A stretch of DNA of 64,000 nt from Nereocystis luetkeana (GCA_031213475.1 JARUPZ010000027.1:2169001-2233000), one strand, 5' to 3'. Positions 1-11,164 are shown, counted from the stretch's first letter. Translations and numbers: made by a program. The notes: a model not told the origin generated them from the letters alone.

Positions 1-62
1 GATGGGGATGCGAGGGTCTATGATCATAAGACTACGGGCATACAGGATAGCGAGTACGCTCC
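1..62 (+). repeat. R500 repeat, tail fragment
   Basis: The stretch GATGCGAGGGTCTATG followed by a CATA-CGACTACGG-like segment matches the final 60 bp of the R500 family and is followed by a C-rich run. It may be the end of a copy that begins left of the window. Confidence 0.6.
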
Positions 63-90
63 CCCACCGATATTGTAAGCCTGGTACATT

Positions 91-590
91 ATAGGCTGGG
101 CTGGCGTGGGTCGGCGACCACGCTGTAAAACACGCCTCTCACTGCGTGAGGTAGACAACCAGGGTACGGTTTTTTCTTCTTTTTTTGCGGTCACCACGGC
201 TGGTGGTCGAGTTATAGATTATTTTTGTGGGGGGAAAACCGTTACTCCGCACAAGGGAAATGATCGTATCAAGTAGTGTTTTATGGTTAGGCGCCCAAGA
301 GGCAGTTACATACAGTAATACCTCCATTGCTACCTGGAAGTGGCCGCATCACAAAATAAATCAATGAATCGACGCTGTCATCCATACGCAAGTACGCCTC
401 ACAAGCGGTTCTTCGTAGGATGCAGCTTACCCTTCATGGGACTCGCCCAACACCTCACGAGGCTTCGCGCTTGGTGCAAGCAATGTCTGCCTGGTCGGTG
501 AAAATCCGACGTGCTCCGTCCCGGCATTGTAGAGATGCCAGGGTCAATGGTCATACGACTACGGCCATGCATGATGATGAGATGCACCCC
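91..590 (+). repeat. Dispersed 500-bp repeat (R500), copy A
   Basis: This is the first of three near-full copies of one repeat; the others are at 30268-30775 and 35350-35868. Shared landmarks in order are CACTGTAAAACACGCC-like, a T-run followed by GCGGTC, CACCCAAGAGGCAGTTA, CATCCATATGCAAG-like, CGCTTCGCGCTTGGTGCAAG and a tail ending at GGCCATGCAT. A C-rich run follows the tail in each copy. A tail-only fragment lies at 1-62. No coding potential is conserved between copies. It lies downstream of the last visible LRR exon, probably in an intron. Confidence 0.8.
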
Positions 591-843
591 CCGTCCCCCC
601 CCCGCGCCTTGCCCCCTGCACCTCGAGAGACATCGAATCACTGCATAAGACCCACGTTCCTCAAGCAACTAGACGCGTGTATCACCCCCGACAAAAAATA
701 ACTTTGATACAGCAGTTGTGGCAAAACACCGTAACAAGTAATCGGCTGCTTCGTCGGGGCCGCCTCAGTCATGTGACCCCCCCCCCCCCCCGCCCCGCGC
801 TCAACTAACCAGAACGCCTCTAAACTGGTGCGGTAAACCTCAC

Positions 844-3236
844 CTCGTTCGGCAAGGCCTCGAGGATGTTCCCGGTGAGGTACAGCTCCACCAGGAGCGA
901 CAGGTCTCCTATAGAAGACGGGAGGCGTACCAGAGCGTTACCCTTGAGCCCCAGCCGCCGCAAGCCCGACAGCTGGCCGATCTCGGAGGGGAGCCTTGTC
1001 AGCCGGTTGGCGGCCATATTCAAGAACTGAAGCCCGGTCAGCCGCGCGATCTGGGCGATGAGACGGGGCGAGGGAGTAGCGCTGTAAGCGTCGCGAATTC
1101 CGGCACGAGACGTGTATAGCAGAGGTATTTTGAGTAGGATCTCAACGCATGCACGAACGACAACAACAAAAAATTGCGTTTTCCACGAATGACAAGAAAA
1201 AACGCTTCCACGAAAGACAACCCCCCAAAACCCAAAACGCCAAAAAAACTCCCACAGATGACGAAAACCAAAGCAAAAAAAAAGTGAAGCAGAAAAATAA
1301 AACGGACTCGCAAGAAAAAAAAAAAAAAACGATGCGCGAGCTGCATAACGTCCGGGGGGTCATGGTGCAGCACACAGCAGCGCCAACGGGAACAGCATAA
1401 TAGTAATTATCGCTATCGTGCGGATAGAGGTGGTCGTAAGCGACGCTGTGGACGTCGTTGTGCTAAAAACTTGACGGTGCAGCACGTATGCAACGCCCAC
1501 CGCACACGGGAAGAAAACAAATGGGGCTGCGCACAAGGGTTTCCGGGACACCCGTCGTCGATTGTCTCCTCCACTACCAATAACAACAACACCCACCAAT
1601 ATCACCACCATCAACACCAACACCAACACCGCGACACCATCAACACCAGCACCACCTACACCACCAAAACTACCAACACCCAAACCAATATCGCCATCTA
1701 CACCGCCACCACCAACAACATCACTATCATCACTTAACACCTGCACTATTAATAGGAACGCAATCGACACCAACAACACAACAAACACCAAAACACCACC
1801 AACACAACAACCACCAAAGCATTCACCACCGACACCGCCAACGCCACCCTAACCAACACCAACATCATCACTAGCAAGCATCACTACCACCACCACCACC
1901 ACCACCACCGTTGACACCACCATCGCAGCAAACTTCAACACAATCAACATCATACCACCAATACCACCAACACCAACACCACCGACACTACCAACACCAA
2001 CACCAACACCACCAGCAACACCAACACCACACACCAATACGACAGAAAACACCGACACCGTCACCCCACAACCACCACCGCCACCGCAATCCCCCCCACC
2101 CTCAAAACAACGGTAAAAAAAATCCACGGCGACCGCCAACCGCTACAACCACGCCAGCGCGTGCGCCTCACCTCTGGGGGCATCTCCGCGATATCGTTGC
2201 TCCCCAAGTCAAGGTCTTCCAACGACTGCCCCAGCTCCAACAGCCCCGGCGGCACAACCGTCAACCTGTTCCGGCTCATGTCCACGCTCCTCAAAACTCC
2301 GGCCAGTCTCGACACGGCCGTCGGAATATCTCCGTCCGCCAGCCCCTGTCCCGGGAGGGATAAAGTCGTCACCCTGTGGAAAACCAGCCCGGATCGTAAT
2401 ATAGCTCCCGGGAAACGGCACATGCGGCGCAAAACGACCGCCGAAAACACGGTCGAGTCCTTAGCCGCCGCCGAAGCCGCAGCCCGCTCCGCCACCGCCT
2501 CCGCGCTCAGCGCCCCCCCACCCCCCCCGACCGACCCCCTCTTCCCGCCGCCCCCCACCCCCCCCCCCATCCCTACGGACCCGTCGCACGACCCTTCCCG
2601 CGTTTTCGACCGCCGTCTGCGCCCGCCGCCGTTTTGCTCGGCGCGTCGATCGTGACGCCCCCGTCTCGGGGTCCCCGCGGCGAGAGTCTTCAGGGTCCCG
2701 CCGTTAGCTACGCGCCGTCCGAGAGCGGTCGCGGCGGCGGCGGCAGCGGCCGTAGCAGCCGCGGTAGGGGCGGGGGCGGACCCGGAGGCAGCGGGAGCGG
2801 AGGCGTTGGTGGTGGCAGCGGCGGAGTCGGCGCAGTTGCTGCAGCGGGGTCGGGTGCTTTGGCCCTTGCGGTTAGCGCTGCCTCCGCTTTTGGTGTCACC
2901 GCCGCCGCCGCCGCTACCACTACAGCTATCGTTACCGCTGCCGTTACCGCCGTAACTGCGCTCTCTATAGTGACCGGCGCCAGACCCGTTGCTTCCGATC
3001 CACCCCCCGTTGTTGACGCGGTCGCTATCACACCGGCAACTACCGCCGTTGCTGACGCCGTTGGTGCGGTGAGCTTTGTCCCCATTTGGAGCACCAACCC
3101 GAGGTGCTCCTGCGGTCCCGTTCTGAGACGACTGCGGGCGGTCGCTGCCGGTCCCTCCCAGGGTGCGGGAGGAATCTTCGCGGCAACTTTTCTGGTCGGA
3201 CGCCTGCATAGCGAGACACCATGGGGAAGAGGGCAA
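844..3236 (-). CDS. Leucine-rich-repeat protein, 5' part (continues off left edge)
   Basis: Exon 1 is 2172-3236 (355 codons) and exon 2 is 844-1050 (69 codons); both junctions are phase 0. Residues 1-280 are low-complexity Gly/Ser/Ala/Thr with basic patches, without a signal peptide or membrane segment, so an intracellular protein is likely. LRRs begin near residue 289 with two 25-residue units. The next unit is split by the intron (LDLGSNDIAEMPPE joined to IARLTG) and restores an exact 23-residue repeat, which fixes the acceptor at 1050. Exon 2 then carries units such as LQFLNMAANRLTRLPSEI and LRRLGLKGNALVRLPSSI. Its length of 207 bp is exactly three 69-bp repeats. A donor (GAG|gtgagg) at 843 shows that more exons follow, beyond the window. 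An in-frame ATG at 3209 is an alternative start. LRRs are protein-interaction scaffolds. Whether a GTPase (ROCO) or other domain follows cannot be seen here. Confidence 0.85.
1051..2171 (-). repeat. LRR-gene intron 1 with CAC/CAA trinucleotide array
   Basis: This is the intron between the two LRR exons, with donor gtgagg at 2171 and acceptor cag at 1051-1053, read on the minus strand. From about 1565 to 2115 it is almost entirely degenerate CCA/ACA/CAC triplets on the plus strand (GTG/TGT/GGT on the transcript). A-rich tracts lie at 1180-1330. Open frames here encode only His/Thr/Gln or Val/Gly runs and are not genes. Confidence 0.75.
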
Positions 3237-3794
3237 GGGGGATGGGGGTCGTCAGAAGGGAAGAAATGAAATGCTGCGCTTTGGCTGAACGATTCATGCC
3301 TGCCGCAGCTGTGGTGTGTGTACTGGTTTGTTATATACCAGGTATACTCGTAGAGGAAGTTATAAACTTCGCGATGTATACACGAGTATCCGAAAAAAAC
3401 AACTTCGTACCGTGGTATCACCAGGGTGGACAGGAGTACTGTACCATACACGACCAAATACGCCACGTTCGACAAGAAAAAAAAAGAAAAAAGACAACAA
3501 AGCGGAATGCATGCCCTGTGTCCTGGCACCGCTTTCCTACGTAAACTCAGAGGGTTTGCCGCCGTCGACAGACCCTTCTACACTAAAGAATACCAGGTAC
3601 GCGTCCGTATATACGTAGTGCAACATATTATATATCATACTTGAGTTGCCACACTAAACTAGCGGTACGGCCACGGCTCCCCCGTGGCGCTAGCCCTGTG
3701 TTGGCCATAGTTAGTGTAGTTTGTAAGTACATACCTGGTATTCTCAATAGAATTGTGTGCTGTGATGTACTACTCTAAACCGAAACGTAAGAGC
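3237..3794. other. Region upstream of the LRR gene, no gene seen
   Basis: This is the 5' flank of the LRR gene on the minus strand. No TATA-like or other promoter element can be named with confidence. Three exact TACC(A/T)GGTA motifs fall at 3336, 3591 and 3732. The open frames present are short and A-rich, without recognisable domains. Confidence 0.4.
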
Positions 3795-5260
3795 CACCGT
3801 GCGGGGTGGTATCGACCCGGGGGATGCCCATTTTCATCTCCGGGGTTGTTTAGTTACACATGTATGGAAGGATGTCTGATCCGGGGGTGGGGCCATATCA
3901 TCCACGGGTGCGGCGGGACCTCGACGTTGTTCCGTGGGGCAACCCGCAGATAGTAAGTTCCCATCCCCGGATCATAAATCCTTCCATACGCCTACAACTT
4001 CGACAACTCGCGGACGAGGGCACACATCCCCCGGGTTGATACTGCTGCGTAAGGAAACCTCAACCCCACTGGTTGATTCACGGTTGGCTGGTTCTCACGG
4101 AGGCAGCGCGGGGTGAGAGTTCGGCGGGACCTCGACGTTGTCCTGTGGGGCAACTCTCGTTGCGCGCTGGCTCCATCAGACCCAGCCAACCGTAAATCAG
4201 CCAGTAGGCTTGGGGTTTCCACACCTTGCGGGGCGGTATCGACCGGGCGATGTCCGCTTTCGTCCGCGGGTTATTGGAGTTGTAGATGTATGGGAGTATT
4301 TATGATCCGGGGATGGTACATTATCATCTCCGGGTGCGGCGAGACCTCGACGTTGTCCCGTGGGGCAACTCTCGCCGCGTGCTGGCTCCATGAGAGCCAG
4401 CCAACCGTGAATCAGCCAGCGGGGTTGGGGTTTCCACACCTTGCGGAGCGGTATCGACCCGGGAAATGTCGGTTTTCGTCCCCGGGTTGTTGGGCTTGTA
4501 GATATACGGCAGGATTTGTGATCCGGGGATGGGACCTTATCCTCTCCGGGTGCGGCGGGAGACCTATAACTTGTCCCGAGGGGCGACTCTTGCCCCGCGC
4601 TGGCTCCATCAGCCCGAGCTAATCAGAAACCAGCCAGAGTGGCGTTGGGGTTTCCACATCTCGCGTGGCGGTATCTACCGGGAGAATGTCCGTTTTTGTT
4701 TCCGGGTTGTTGGAGTTGTTCATATACGGAAGGGTTTCTTATCCGGGGATGGGACATATCGTCCCCGGGTGCGGCGGGATTTCAACGTTGCCCCGAGGGA
4801 CAACTTTCGCCACGCGCTGCCTCTAGGAGCCCCACCCAAATTAGCAATCAGCCGACGGGACCGGGGTTTCCACATATTTTTGGGCGGTACCGACCCGGGC
4901 TCCGTTTTCGTCCACAGGTTGTTGGAGTTGGAGATTTACGGAAGGGTTTATGATCAGGGGATGGTGCCTTATTATCCCCGGGTGCGGCGGGACCTCGACG
5001 TTGTCTCGAGGGGCAACTCTCGCCGCGCGCAGGCTCCATGAGCCGCATCCAAATCAGCAATCAGCAATCAGTCGATGGGGTCGGGGTTTCCACACCTTGC
5101 GGGGCGGTATCGACCCGGAGTTTTGTTGGAGTTGTAGATTATGGAAGGATTTATAATGCGGTGCTGGGACTTTATCATCCCCGGGCGGGGAGGGACTTCG
5201 ACGTCGTCCCGTGGGGCAATCTTCGCCGCGCGCTGGGTCCATGAGAGCCAGCCAACGGTG
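3795..5260. repeat. 217-bp tandem satellite with one inverted unit
   Basis: The landmark CGGTATCGACCCGG recurs (with variants) at about 3806, 4231, 4446, 4668, 4884 and 5101, a spacing of about 215-222 bp. Other phased landmarks are TGGCTCCATGAGAGCC, GGGGTTTCCACACC, TTGTTGGAGTTGTAGAT and GATCCGGGGATGGGAC. The segment at about 3951-4093 is the same unit in inverse orientation, which explains the doubled gap between the first two landmarks. Long open frames across the array on both strands change frame from unit to unit and are judged non-coding. Confidence 0.85.
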
Positions 5261-5718
5261 AAACTGCTGCCGGTGCTGCTGCTGATGTTGCTGTTTTTTG
5301 CTGGTGCTGGTGCTGGTGCTTCTGCTTCCGCGCTGATGCGGAATACTGTGCGTTGGTGGATGCAAGGTCGTGGCGTAATTCCGCCACACCGCACTGTTGG
5401 AATCGGTCAATGGGCTGCCTGTTTGAACTAAAGCCAGCAACTATGGCTGCATGCCTCAATCGGCCAATGAAGTGCCTGTAACTGTACTAAAGCCAGAAGC
5501 AATACCCGACAGGCTTGGGGACCGGCCCGCGGACCGGCTCGGGATTGTCGGCAGCTCGGAGCGACGACCACCGACGCGACGCGACACCTAGTGTTCCACT
5601 GGTTGTGGCACCCAGCCCCCCTGCCAGGCGCTCTGGATCGTGCTTTTCAACTCGAGACATACAGACAGACACAACAACAGCATTCATGTAACAGGATTTC
5701 CTACTTGAAGCTACCATC
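5261..5718. other. Unassigned spacer
   Basis: This begins with a CTG/TGG-rich microsatellite-like stretch at 5265-5330. No gene or known repeat family of this window is visible in the rest. Confidence 0.3.
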
Positions 5719-5815
5719 TTAACCCTTTTAACACCGCAATCCCTTTTGGGGGAAAAACTACTTAGACTTTGACTCGTTCGTGCCTAAAACAGGACTGCGG
5801 TTCTGAAAGGGTTAA
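5719..5815. repeat. TTAA-flanked MITE, copy 1
   Basis: TTAA stands at both ends (5719-5722 and 5812-5815), enclosing an inverted repeat of the family with arms reading CCCTTTTAGAACCGCAGTCC and its complement, here diverged. A 4-bp TTAA duplication is typical of piggyBac-type elements, so this is inferred to be a non-autonomous relative. It is short and non-coding. Confidence 0.8.
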
Positions 5816-7642
5816 ATATCATACTTGGATTTATCACAAAAATACGTAGAACCGAACGAAACAAAATCGAAAGAGGACGAAAACAAACACGTGGACGGTT
5901 ATGGGGGGAGCCTCCTCTATTTATGGGGGGAGCCTCCTCTATCTCGACCAGTCCCACGACTGTTACGCGTATCAGGCACACTTGGTACCTGGTACCTGGT
6001 ACAAGGTTTTTCATTCATGGAGGCATTCGGACGTGGGGTGGCGCAAGGTAAAATCCGACGACAGTTTGTAATTTGTGCCACTGAAGAAAACGAAAGGCCC
6101 ACGAACTGTTGAACTTTTCAATTATATACTCTATAGAACCCAAAAAATGAAAGCCATAGCGACCAGCGAGCGGAAACCGGTATACCAGGTAAGAACTTAT
6201 TCCGGTAGCACACAGAAACGGTTACACCCGATGTTTGGGATTTTTCCAGCGCGTGGTTCCGGCAGGTATCAGATGATGAATTTTGAAAAAAAAAACCGAC
6301 AACCCTACCCCCAAACTCTAACCCTGCTCCCAACCCCTACCTTACCCGTAATAACGTTGTCGGGAAGGATTCGACCAGTTCAAATTTATACTCTACTAGA
6401 GTGCACACTCATGAAAAAAATCTCGGCTACGACGATACAATAAAACGTGTCTGATGAATCCACGCTACAGCCATCTCATTACCGGCTATATTTCTACAAC
6501 GGTATAAACAACAAACTGTTTTATTTTCTAGAACCGGAGGTTTCAAGATCTCCGCAGGCGTGTTCGACACGGGAACGGGCGAATCGCGGGTCAATCGCGC
6601 CCGTTTTTCCCCGTTTTTCCTTCAAGTTTCACCAACCATTTTGTGAGAACGCCGGTGGTCGCTTCTTCAAGATTGGAGTTCGAAAAAATGTTGAAACCCT
6701 CGAGTTTCCTCCAATCCGTTTCGGACACATTTATCTGGAAAATAGGTCATTTTTTCCATGAAACCGCGATATCTATCTGGAGTACCTTGCTGATATTGAG
6801 TACAGTGATCTTGGAAACTTCGGATGAAGACCCTGGAGAAATGAAGAAAGGGTCCGGAACTTCTCTCTGAAGAGCCGCGAGTACTCCGAAAAGAGCTATT
6901 CGGAATCCGGGATAAAAAACAGCTGAAGGCGCGTAAAATATTATTATTATACGTAGCGAACCGAGGTTCGGATCAATTTTTCGGATTTCACCATCCTCTT
7001 GAGAGAGATGGCTCGAATCCTACCACCCTGTTCGGCGATATAAACACCATTTGGGTATGAATATGAGTACCCAAACGGTCCTTGCGTTTCCGGACAGAGT
7101 GGTACCCGGTACATCTTAGCCGTGGGAGGCTGGGACAGGCTACGAGCAATATGTGTACTGAGAGGGGGAGAGCTCCGGTCCGCCGCCGAGCCAACGAGGA
7201 AAAAACAAGACCATGGGGCGAAAGTTCTGCAGGGCGGAATTTACGAATTTACCATAACCTCGAAACAAAACACAAAAAAGTCGACACATAACACACGAGA
7301 AACGAGCTGGCTCAATTCGGCGAGCGGTACTGGCATCATGGTCTCATGCAAGCGACCTTCCCGGAGAGAATTGTCACCCCAACTACCTACAGCCCGCTGT
7401 GGTGCTACGGAGCTACATTTGGTAGGATGGATATATTTTTTACCCCAACCATCTACAGCTCGGCGTGGTGCTATAATGTGATCTGTGGCGGAATAGACCC
7501 TTTAGTACTTGAAGGAAGACCTTGAAGCGTAAGGATTCGGCTTCAGAAGTGGCGCTGTCAAGAGACAGCCGTCCTGGACGTAGTGCACCGAACCTCAACA
7601 TTGCCATCGACACGAACTCTTACCATTTTAACCTAAACCTCA
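5816..7642. other. Unassigned intergenic DNA
   Basis: No gene is recognised. A 24-bp tandem duplication ending GGAGCCTCCTCTAT lies at about 5901-5945, and two overlapping TACCTGGTA motifs lie at about 5983-6000. The region 6400-6900 has several open frames on the plus strand without recognisable motifs or convincing splice structure. Confidence 0.3.
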
Positions 7643-7735
7643 ACCTTTTTAGGACTGCTGTCCCGTTTGGGAGACAAACCATTCAAATTCCAAGTAGTTT
7701 GTCCCCAAAACGGGACTGCGGTCCTAAAAGGGTTG
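7643..7735. repeat. TTAA-type MITE, copy 2
   Basis: Inverted arms CTGTCCCGTTTGGGAGACAA and CCAAAACGGGACTGCGGTCC surround a short loop. The flanking TTAA sites are degenerate here (TCAA on the left, TTGA on the right), suggesting an old copy. Confidence 0.75.
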
Positions 7736-7823
7736 ACCTTACAAGGCAACCTAAACTTTATCTTCAACTTCAGCGGAATCTGTAACCTCAACGCTAACCA
7801 TAAACTCAACGCTGTTGATAGCC

Positions 7824-7920
7824 TTAACCCGATTAGAACCGCAGTCCCGTTTTGGGGACATACCACTCAAATTTCAAGTAGTTTGCCCCCGAAACGGGAC
7901 TGCGGCCCTAGAAGGGTTCA
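7824..7920. repeat. TTAA-type MITE, copy 3
   Basis: TTAA on the left at 7824-7827, then the arm ending AGAACCGCAGTCCCGTTTTG and the inverse arm GAAACGGGACTGCGGCCC. The right flank has decayed to TTCA. Confidence 0.78.
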
Positions 7921-8199
7921 ACAAGGCTACGGTCGGGGGCGTCACTTTCGGGTCCTTCGTTTTCAGCCGCTTAGAGCCGCTCGGTCGGGTGACTGCCCAC
8001 TTGTTTGCCGTTTGCAGTCTTGATTTTTCATGCTCTATGGCTTCGCGATACGCACCGCCATACTACTGGAAGTGTGAGATTGCTTGTTACGAGGGCGCCA
8101 ACAACATGTTTTCAAGTCCGATGCTGAGTGGTGTACAGAGCCACTCGCCCGAATGGTCTGCACGCGGTGATGCAAATGGAGGTAGCTCCCTCCCGTAGC

Positions 8200-8572
8200 A
8201 CTAGTCGCCATCCTCGACCTCAACGCTATCCTTAACCTCAGCATCACCCTTAACCTCAGCAACGTCATTCGTAGACTCAAACGTAGTCCTAAACCTCAGC
8301 GTGCTCCTTTTCCCGAACGCAGCACTTCACTACAACGATGGCATGAACATCAACGTTCCCTTCAACCTCGACGCTAGCCGTAACTTCAACGTTACCCTTA
8401 ACCTCAACGTCATCCTTAGAACCTCAAGGTTGCCCTTAACCTCGACGTCATCCTTAACGTCAACCTCATCCTTGTTGTTGGGACTCAACGTCGTCATTAA
8501 TTACCACCAACGTAATCCTTACCCCCGACCTAGTCCCCAACCTGAACGTGATCATTACCCTCAATTTTACCC
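8200..8572. repeat. Degenerate AACCTCAACGTCATCCTT array
   Basis: About 370 bp of imperfect units close to AACCTCAACGTCATCCTT (period about 18, with shorter variants), followed directly by a TTAA-type MITE. Non-coding by inspection. Confidence 0.7.
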
Positions 8573-8670
8573 TTAACCCTTTTAGAACCGCACTCCCATA
8601 TTTGGGGACAATTCACTCTAAACATAAGTAGTTTGTCCCCAAAACGGGACTGGGGTCCTAAAAGGGTTAA
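8573..8670. repeat. TTAA-flanked MITE, copy 4
   Basis: Perfect TTAA on both sides (8573-8576 and 8667-8670) around arms CCCTTTTAGAACCGCACTCC and CCAAAACGGGACTGGGGTCC. One of the cleanest copies for defining the element and its duplication. Confidence 0.85.
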
Positions 8671-9643
8671 ACTCAACGCTATCTTTGTAACCTCCATGTA
8701 ACACTCAACAAGAAAAAACTGTTGTTAATAATAGTCCCCGAGCTTGCATGCGATGGACGGCTTCACTCCAGAAACAACGAAACCTTACTCGTACACCTTG
8801 CTCTTATCTTGTACCAGGTGTCATACATGCCCACACATACCGCAGTCCAACCTTTGGGCACTCGCATCATAACAGCTACCAGTCTGATCACAACTATTGT
8901 GCGATTTCAGCTTGATCACCGAATCGTAGGAACGTGCAGCTATTAGGGCCCATCTTAACGGGGAATTTTATTTTTTTCAATTTGATTTTGTTGTTTTTTT
9001 TCTAATTTGATATGCACCTGATTGGCCGAAGAGTGAACGACCAAGCAGGCGAACTAGAAAAATTGAATTTGGGCGAAAAGTCTTTTGGGACTTTTTTCGT
9101 GTTATTTTTCGAATTCCAATTTGGAATTTGGGAGTTCCTCGGACTTGACGTAGCATGTTCATGGTAGGTCAACACTCTAGGTGGAGTCTGGGGCGATTCT
9201 AGGCCGCTTCGGCGACCACGATCGAGGCGATAAAACGCGAACCTCAACGAGAGGTGACCGGATCAATAGCCGCGCCCACGCCCACACACCATAGCACATC
9301 GTACCCCGGCGGTGGCGCCTCAAAAGTAATCATGGCGGCCGTAATCCCAATTTTTCGGCCTGCCGATCGGCAAATGAGCAAAAAAACGGAGGATACGCTC
9401 GGGACCTCGATAGCTGCATCACCGCTGCTGTTCCGCACGTCGCGCTTGGGTGCTTCCTCCGCCCACCCAAGACACCCTGAGAGTGATAGCTTCCTATCCT
9501 GCGCGACCAAAAAGAGAAAGAGGCTGGCGGCGGGGCGCACGCGGAAGCGTAAACCTTTGCTCTCCGTCTACGCTCGTCGCTGTTTGTCTGCTGGGCGTTG
9601 TGTGACGCGGCGCGTTCTTCCAGAATATTTTTTGATTGGCAAC

Positions 9644-9752
9644 TATTACGGGGGGCCATAGTTAACAGGACCAAATATTGTTAATAAAAATGCTCAAACA
9701 TATAGGTTTTTATGTATACCATAGGTCCTGTTAACTATGGTCCCCCGTAATA
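9644..9752. repeat. TA-flanked MITE (TTACGGGGG ends), copy 1
   Basis: TA (9644-9645), then TTACGGGGGGCCATAGTTAA, ending ACTATGGTCCCCCGTAA and TA (9751-9752). It is about 105 bp with long terminal inverted repeats, inserted inside the GGGCC-ended element. Confidence 0.88.
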
Positions 9753-9849
9753 GTACGCTGTTCCCCGATAGGGCACAAACACGTTTTTTTTTCGAAATCA
9801 AATTAAAATTCATTGAAATTAAATTTTTACTCCTAAATAGCGTTCCCCG

Positions 9850-9945
9850 TTAACTCCTTTAGAACCGCAGTCCCGTTTTGGGGACAAACTACTTGAAATT
9901 TGACTGGTTTGTCCCCAAAAGGGGCTGCGGTTCTAAAGGGGTTAA
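9850..9945. repeat. TTAA-flanked MITE nested in a TIR, copy 5
   Basis: The right inverted repeat of the surrounding element should read CCCCGTTAAGATGG. Here TTAA is duplicated (9850-9853 and 9942-9945) with an 88-bp MITE between. The intact left inverted repeat serves as the empty site, so target-site duplication of TTAA is shown directly. Confidence 0.9.
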
Positions 9946-10437
9946 GATGGGCCCTTACAGAGGGGCGGGAAAACACATAAAATAGAATATTGTAGTAGTG
10001 GGGGTTGGGGGCGAGAGGTGATGAAAAAGCACGGTGTCACCAGGGGATGCCCAGATATCACCCCCGGGGTTTCCCACTCACGCTAAGATTTCTCTTTATT
10101 TATCGTTTTTTTTTCGGTCACGACACCTTCTACCATGGCTGTACTGGAGGTTCAGAGCCGTCGAGTTTGGCGTGGATTGCAAGAGTCAATCGCTACCATT
10201 CTTTTTATGCCGTCTCTTGCCAAGGCCCCTTTGGTTTTGCAGCTGACGAGCTCTTCGATCGGCCGAAATATCTGCGCAGATATTAAATTATTATTCCTAA
10301 TCACCTCTGCTACAGACCTAGCTGCGGACATAACTCAGAATCGATGATGCCACCTGGCGGCGGGGGTTTCCGGGGTGCGGGCAACGATTGGTCCTTATTA
10401 TTAGTCTGGTGCTTTTGTGATGGGGCGATATATCGAG

Positions 10438-10814
10438 GTTGACAAAGGTCGGATTTCGAGCTTGCGATTTTTTTTCTTCTTTTTTATCATCACTTTTACT
10501 TTCCAGCCTAACTCGTAGGAGTTTTTTTACCCTCAGCGGTCTTCTGAACAAGCCGTGGTCACAGGTGTCGTCCCTTCTCCCCCCCGGTACGTGCCTTTAT
10601 TTTTTTGTCACGCATCGGGTTCAGTATTCCCACAGCTCGTTGATGTTCATCGAACGTAGCTACCTCACGCTCTCGCGCTTTCCGCTAATATTTTTTTCAA
10701 GCAAGAAGATATCCCTGCTGTACGAGCATGCACTCGGTGAGACTTGAACCCACGGAATTGGTCATGATAGGCACGCGGACCACCTACCAAGCCACCGGGG
10801 ACGCCGGCTTATAT
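10438..10814 (-). mobile_element. tRNA-derived SINE, family 2
   Basis: Read on the minus strand, a tRNA-like head spans about 10730-10812: it starts GCCGGCGTCCCCGGTGG, has an A-box-like GGCTTGGTAGG and a B-box GGGTTCAAGTCTC. The body follows (complement of the CAAGCCGTGGTCACAGGTGT region at 10550) and ends in T/A-rich sequence near 10470. Related body pieces occur at 31735-31990 and around 39866-39915 and 40746-40850. Confidence 0.7.
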
Positions 10815-11164
10815 ACTCACGAAACCAACGCAAAAAAGGGGATGAAAAAAACGTCAACAACAAAAAGTTACGAAGAAAACTCTCTGAAACTGCGATATGC
10901 TCGTGATCAGACAGGTTTATCCTATCACAACATAGAACAGAATACCTGGCGACTCGCTAACAACTGAAACGCAGCAGACCAAGCAAATCAGTGCCCGGTC
11001 CAGTCCCACATACTCGTACCGGTATGCGCCGTGGTTGATCGAAAACATATAAATGGCCACGTATCGTGAAGTAAAACATAATGACATCATCACGTGCCGC
11101 CAAGGTCAAGGATACAAGTAGTATAGAAATTACGAACAACCTTCTTCCTGGTGGGCCCAAGCCT
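10815..11164. other. Unassigned spacer
   Basis: No gene, tRNA or known repeat is recognised in these 350 bases. Confidence 0.3.

Larger units (their letters stand above)
8943..9957. mobile_element. GGGCC-ended TIR element flanked by TTA (PIF/Harbinger-like), element 1
   Basis: The left end at 8946 reads GGGCCCATCTTAACGGGGAA. The right end at 9954 is its inverse, interrupted by a TTAA-type MITE. TTA lies immediately outside both ends (8943-8945 and 9955-9957). Subterminal AATTTGATTT(T/C)G is also shared by the two ends. TTA duplication with GG-starting inverted repeats is the hallmark of PIF/Harbinger elements, so that assignment is an inference. No transposase is recognised. The GC-rich centre (9240-9640) has a 135-codon open frame without known motifs, so the copy is probably non-autonomous. 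It holds two nested MITEs (9644-9752 and 9850-9945). Confidence 0.75.

Noticed and set aside
1562-2363. Plus-strand His/Thr/Pro/Gln-rich frames
   Set aside because: They are the CCA/ACA array of the LRR intron and the antisense of exon 1.
4113-5041. Two overlapping open frames of about 170 codons in the 3.8-5.3 kb region
   Set aside because: They cover the 217-bp satellite, whose period is not a multiple of three, so the reading frame shifts between units and no protein family is recognisable.
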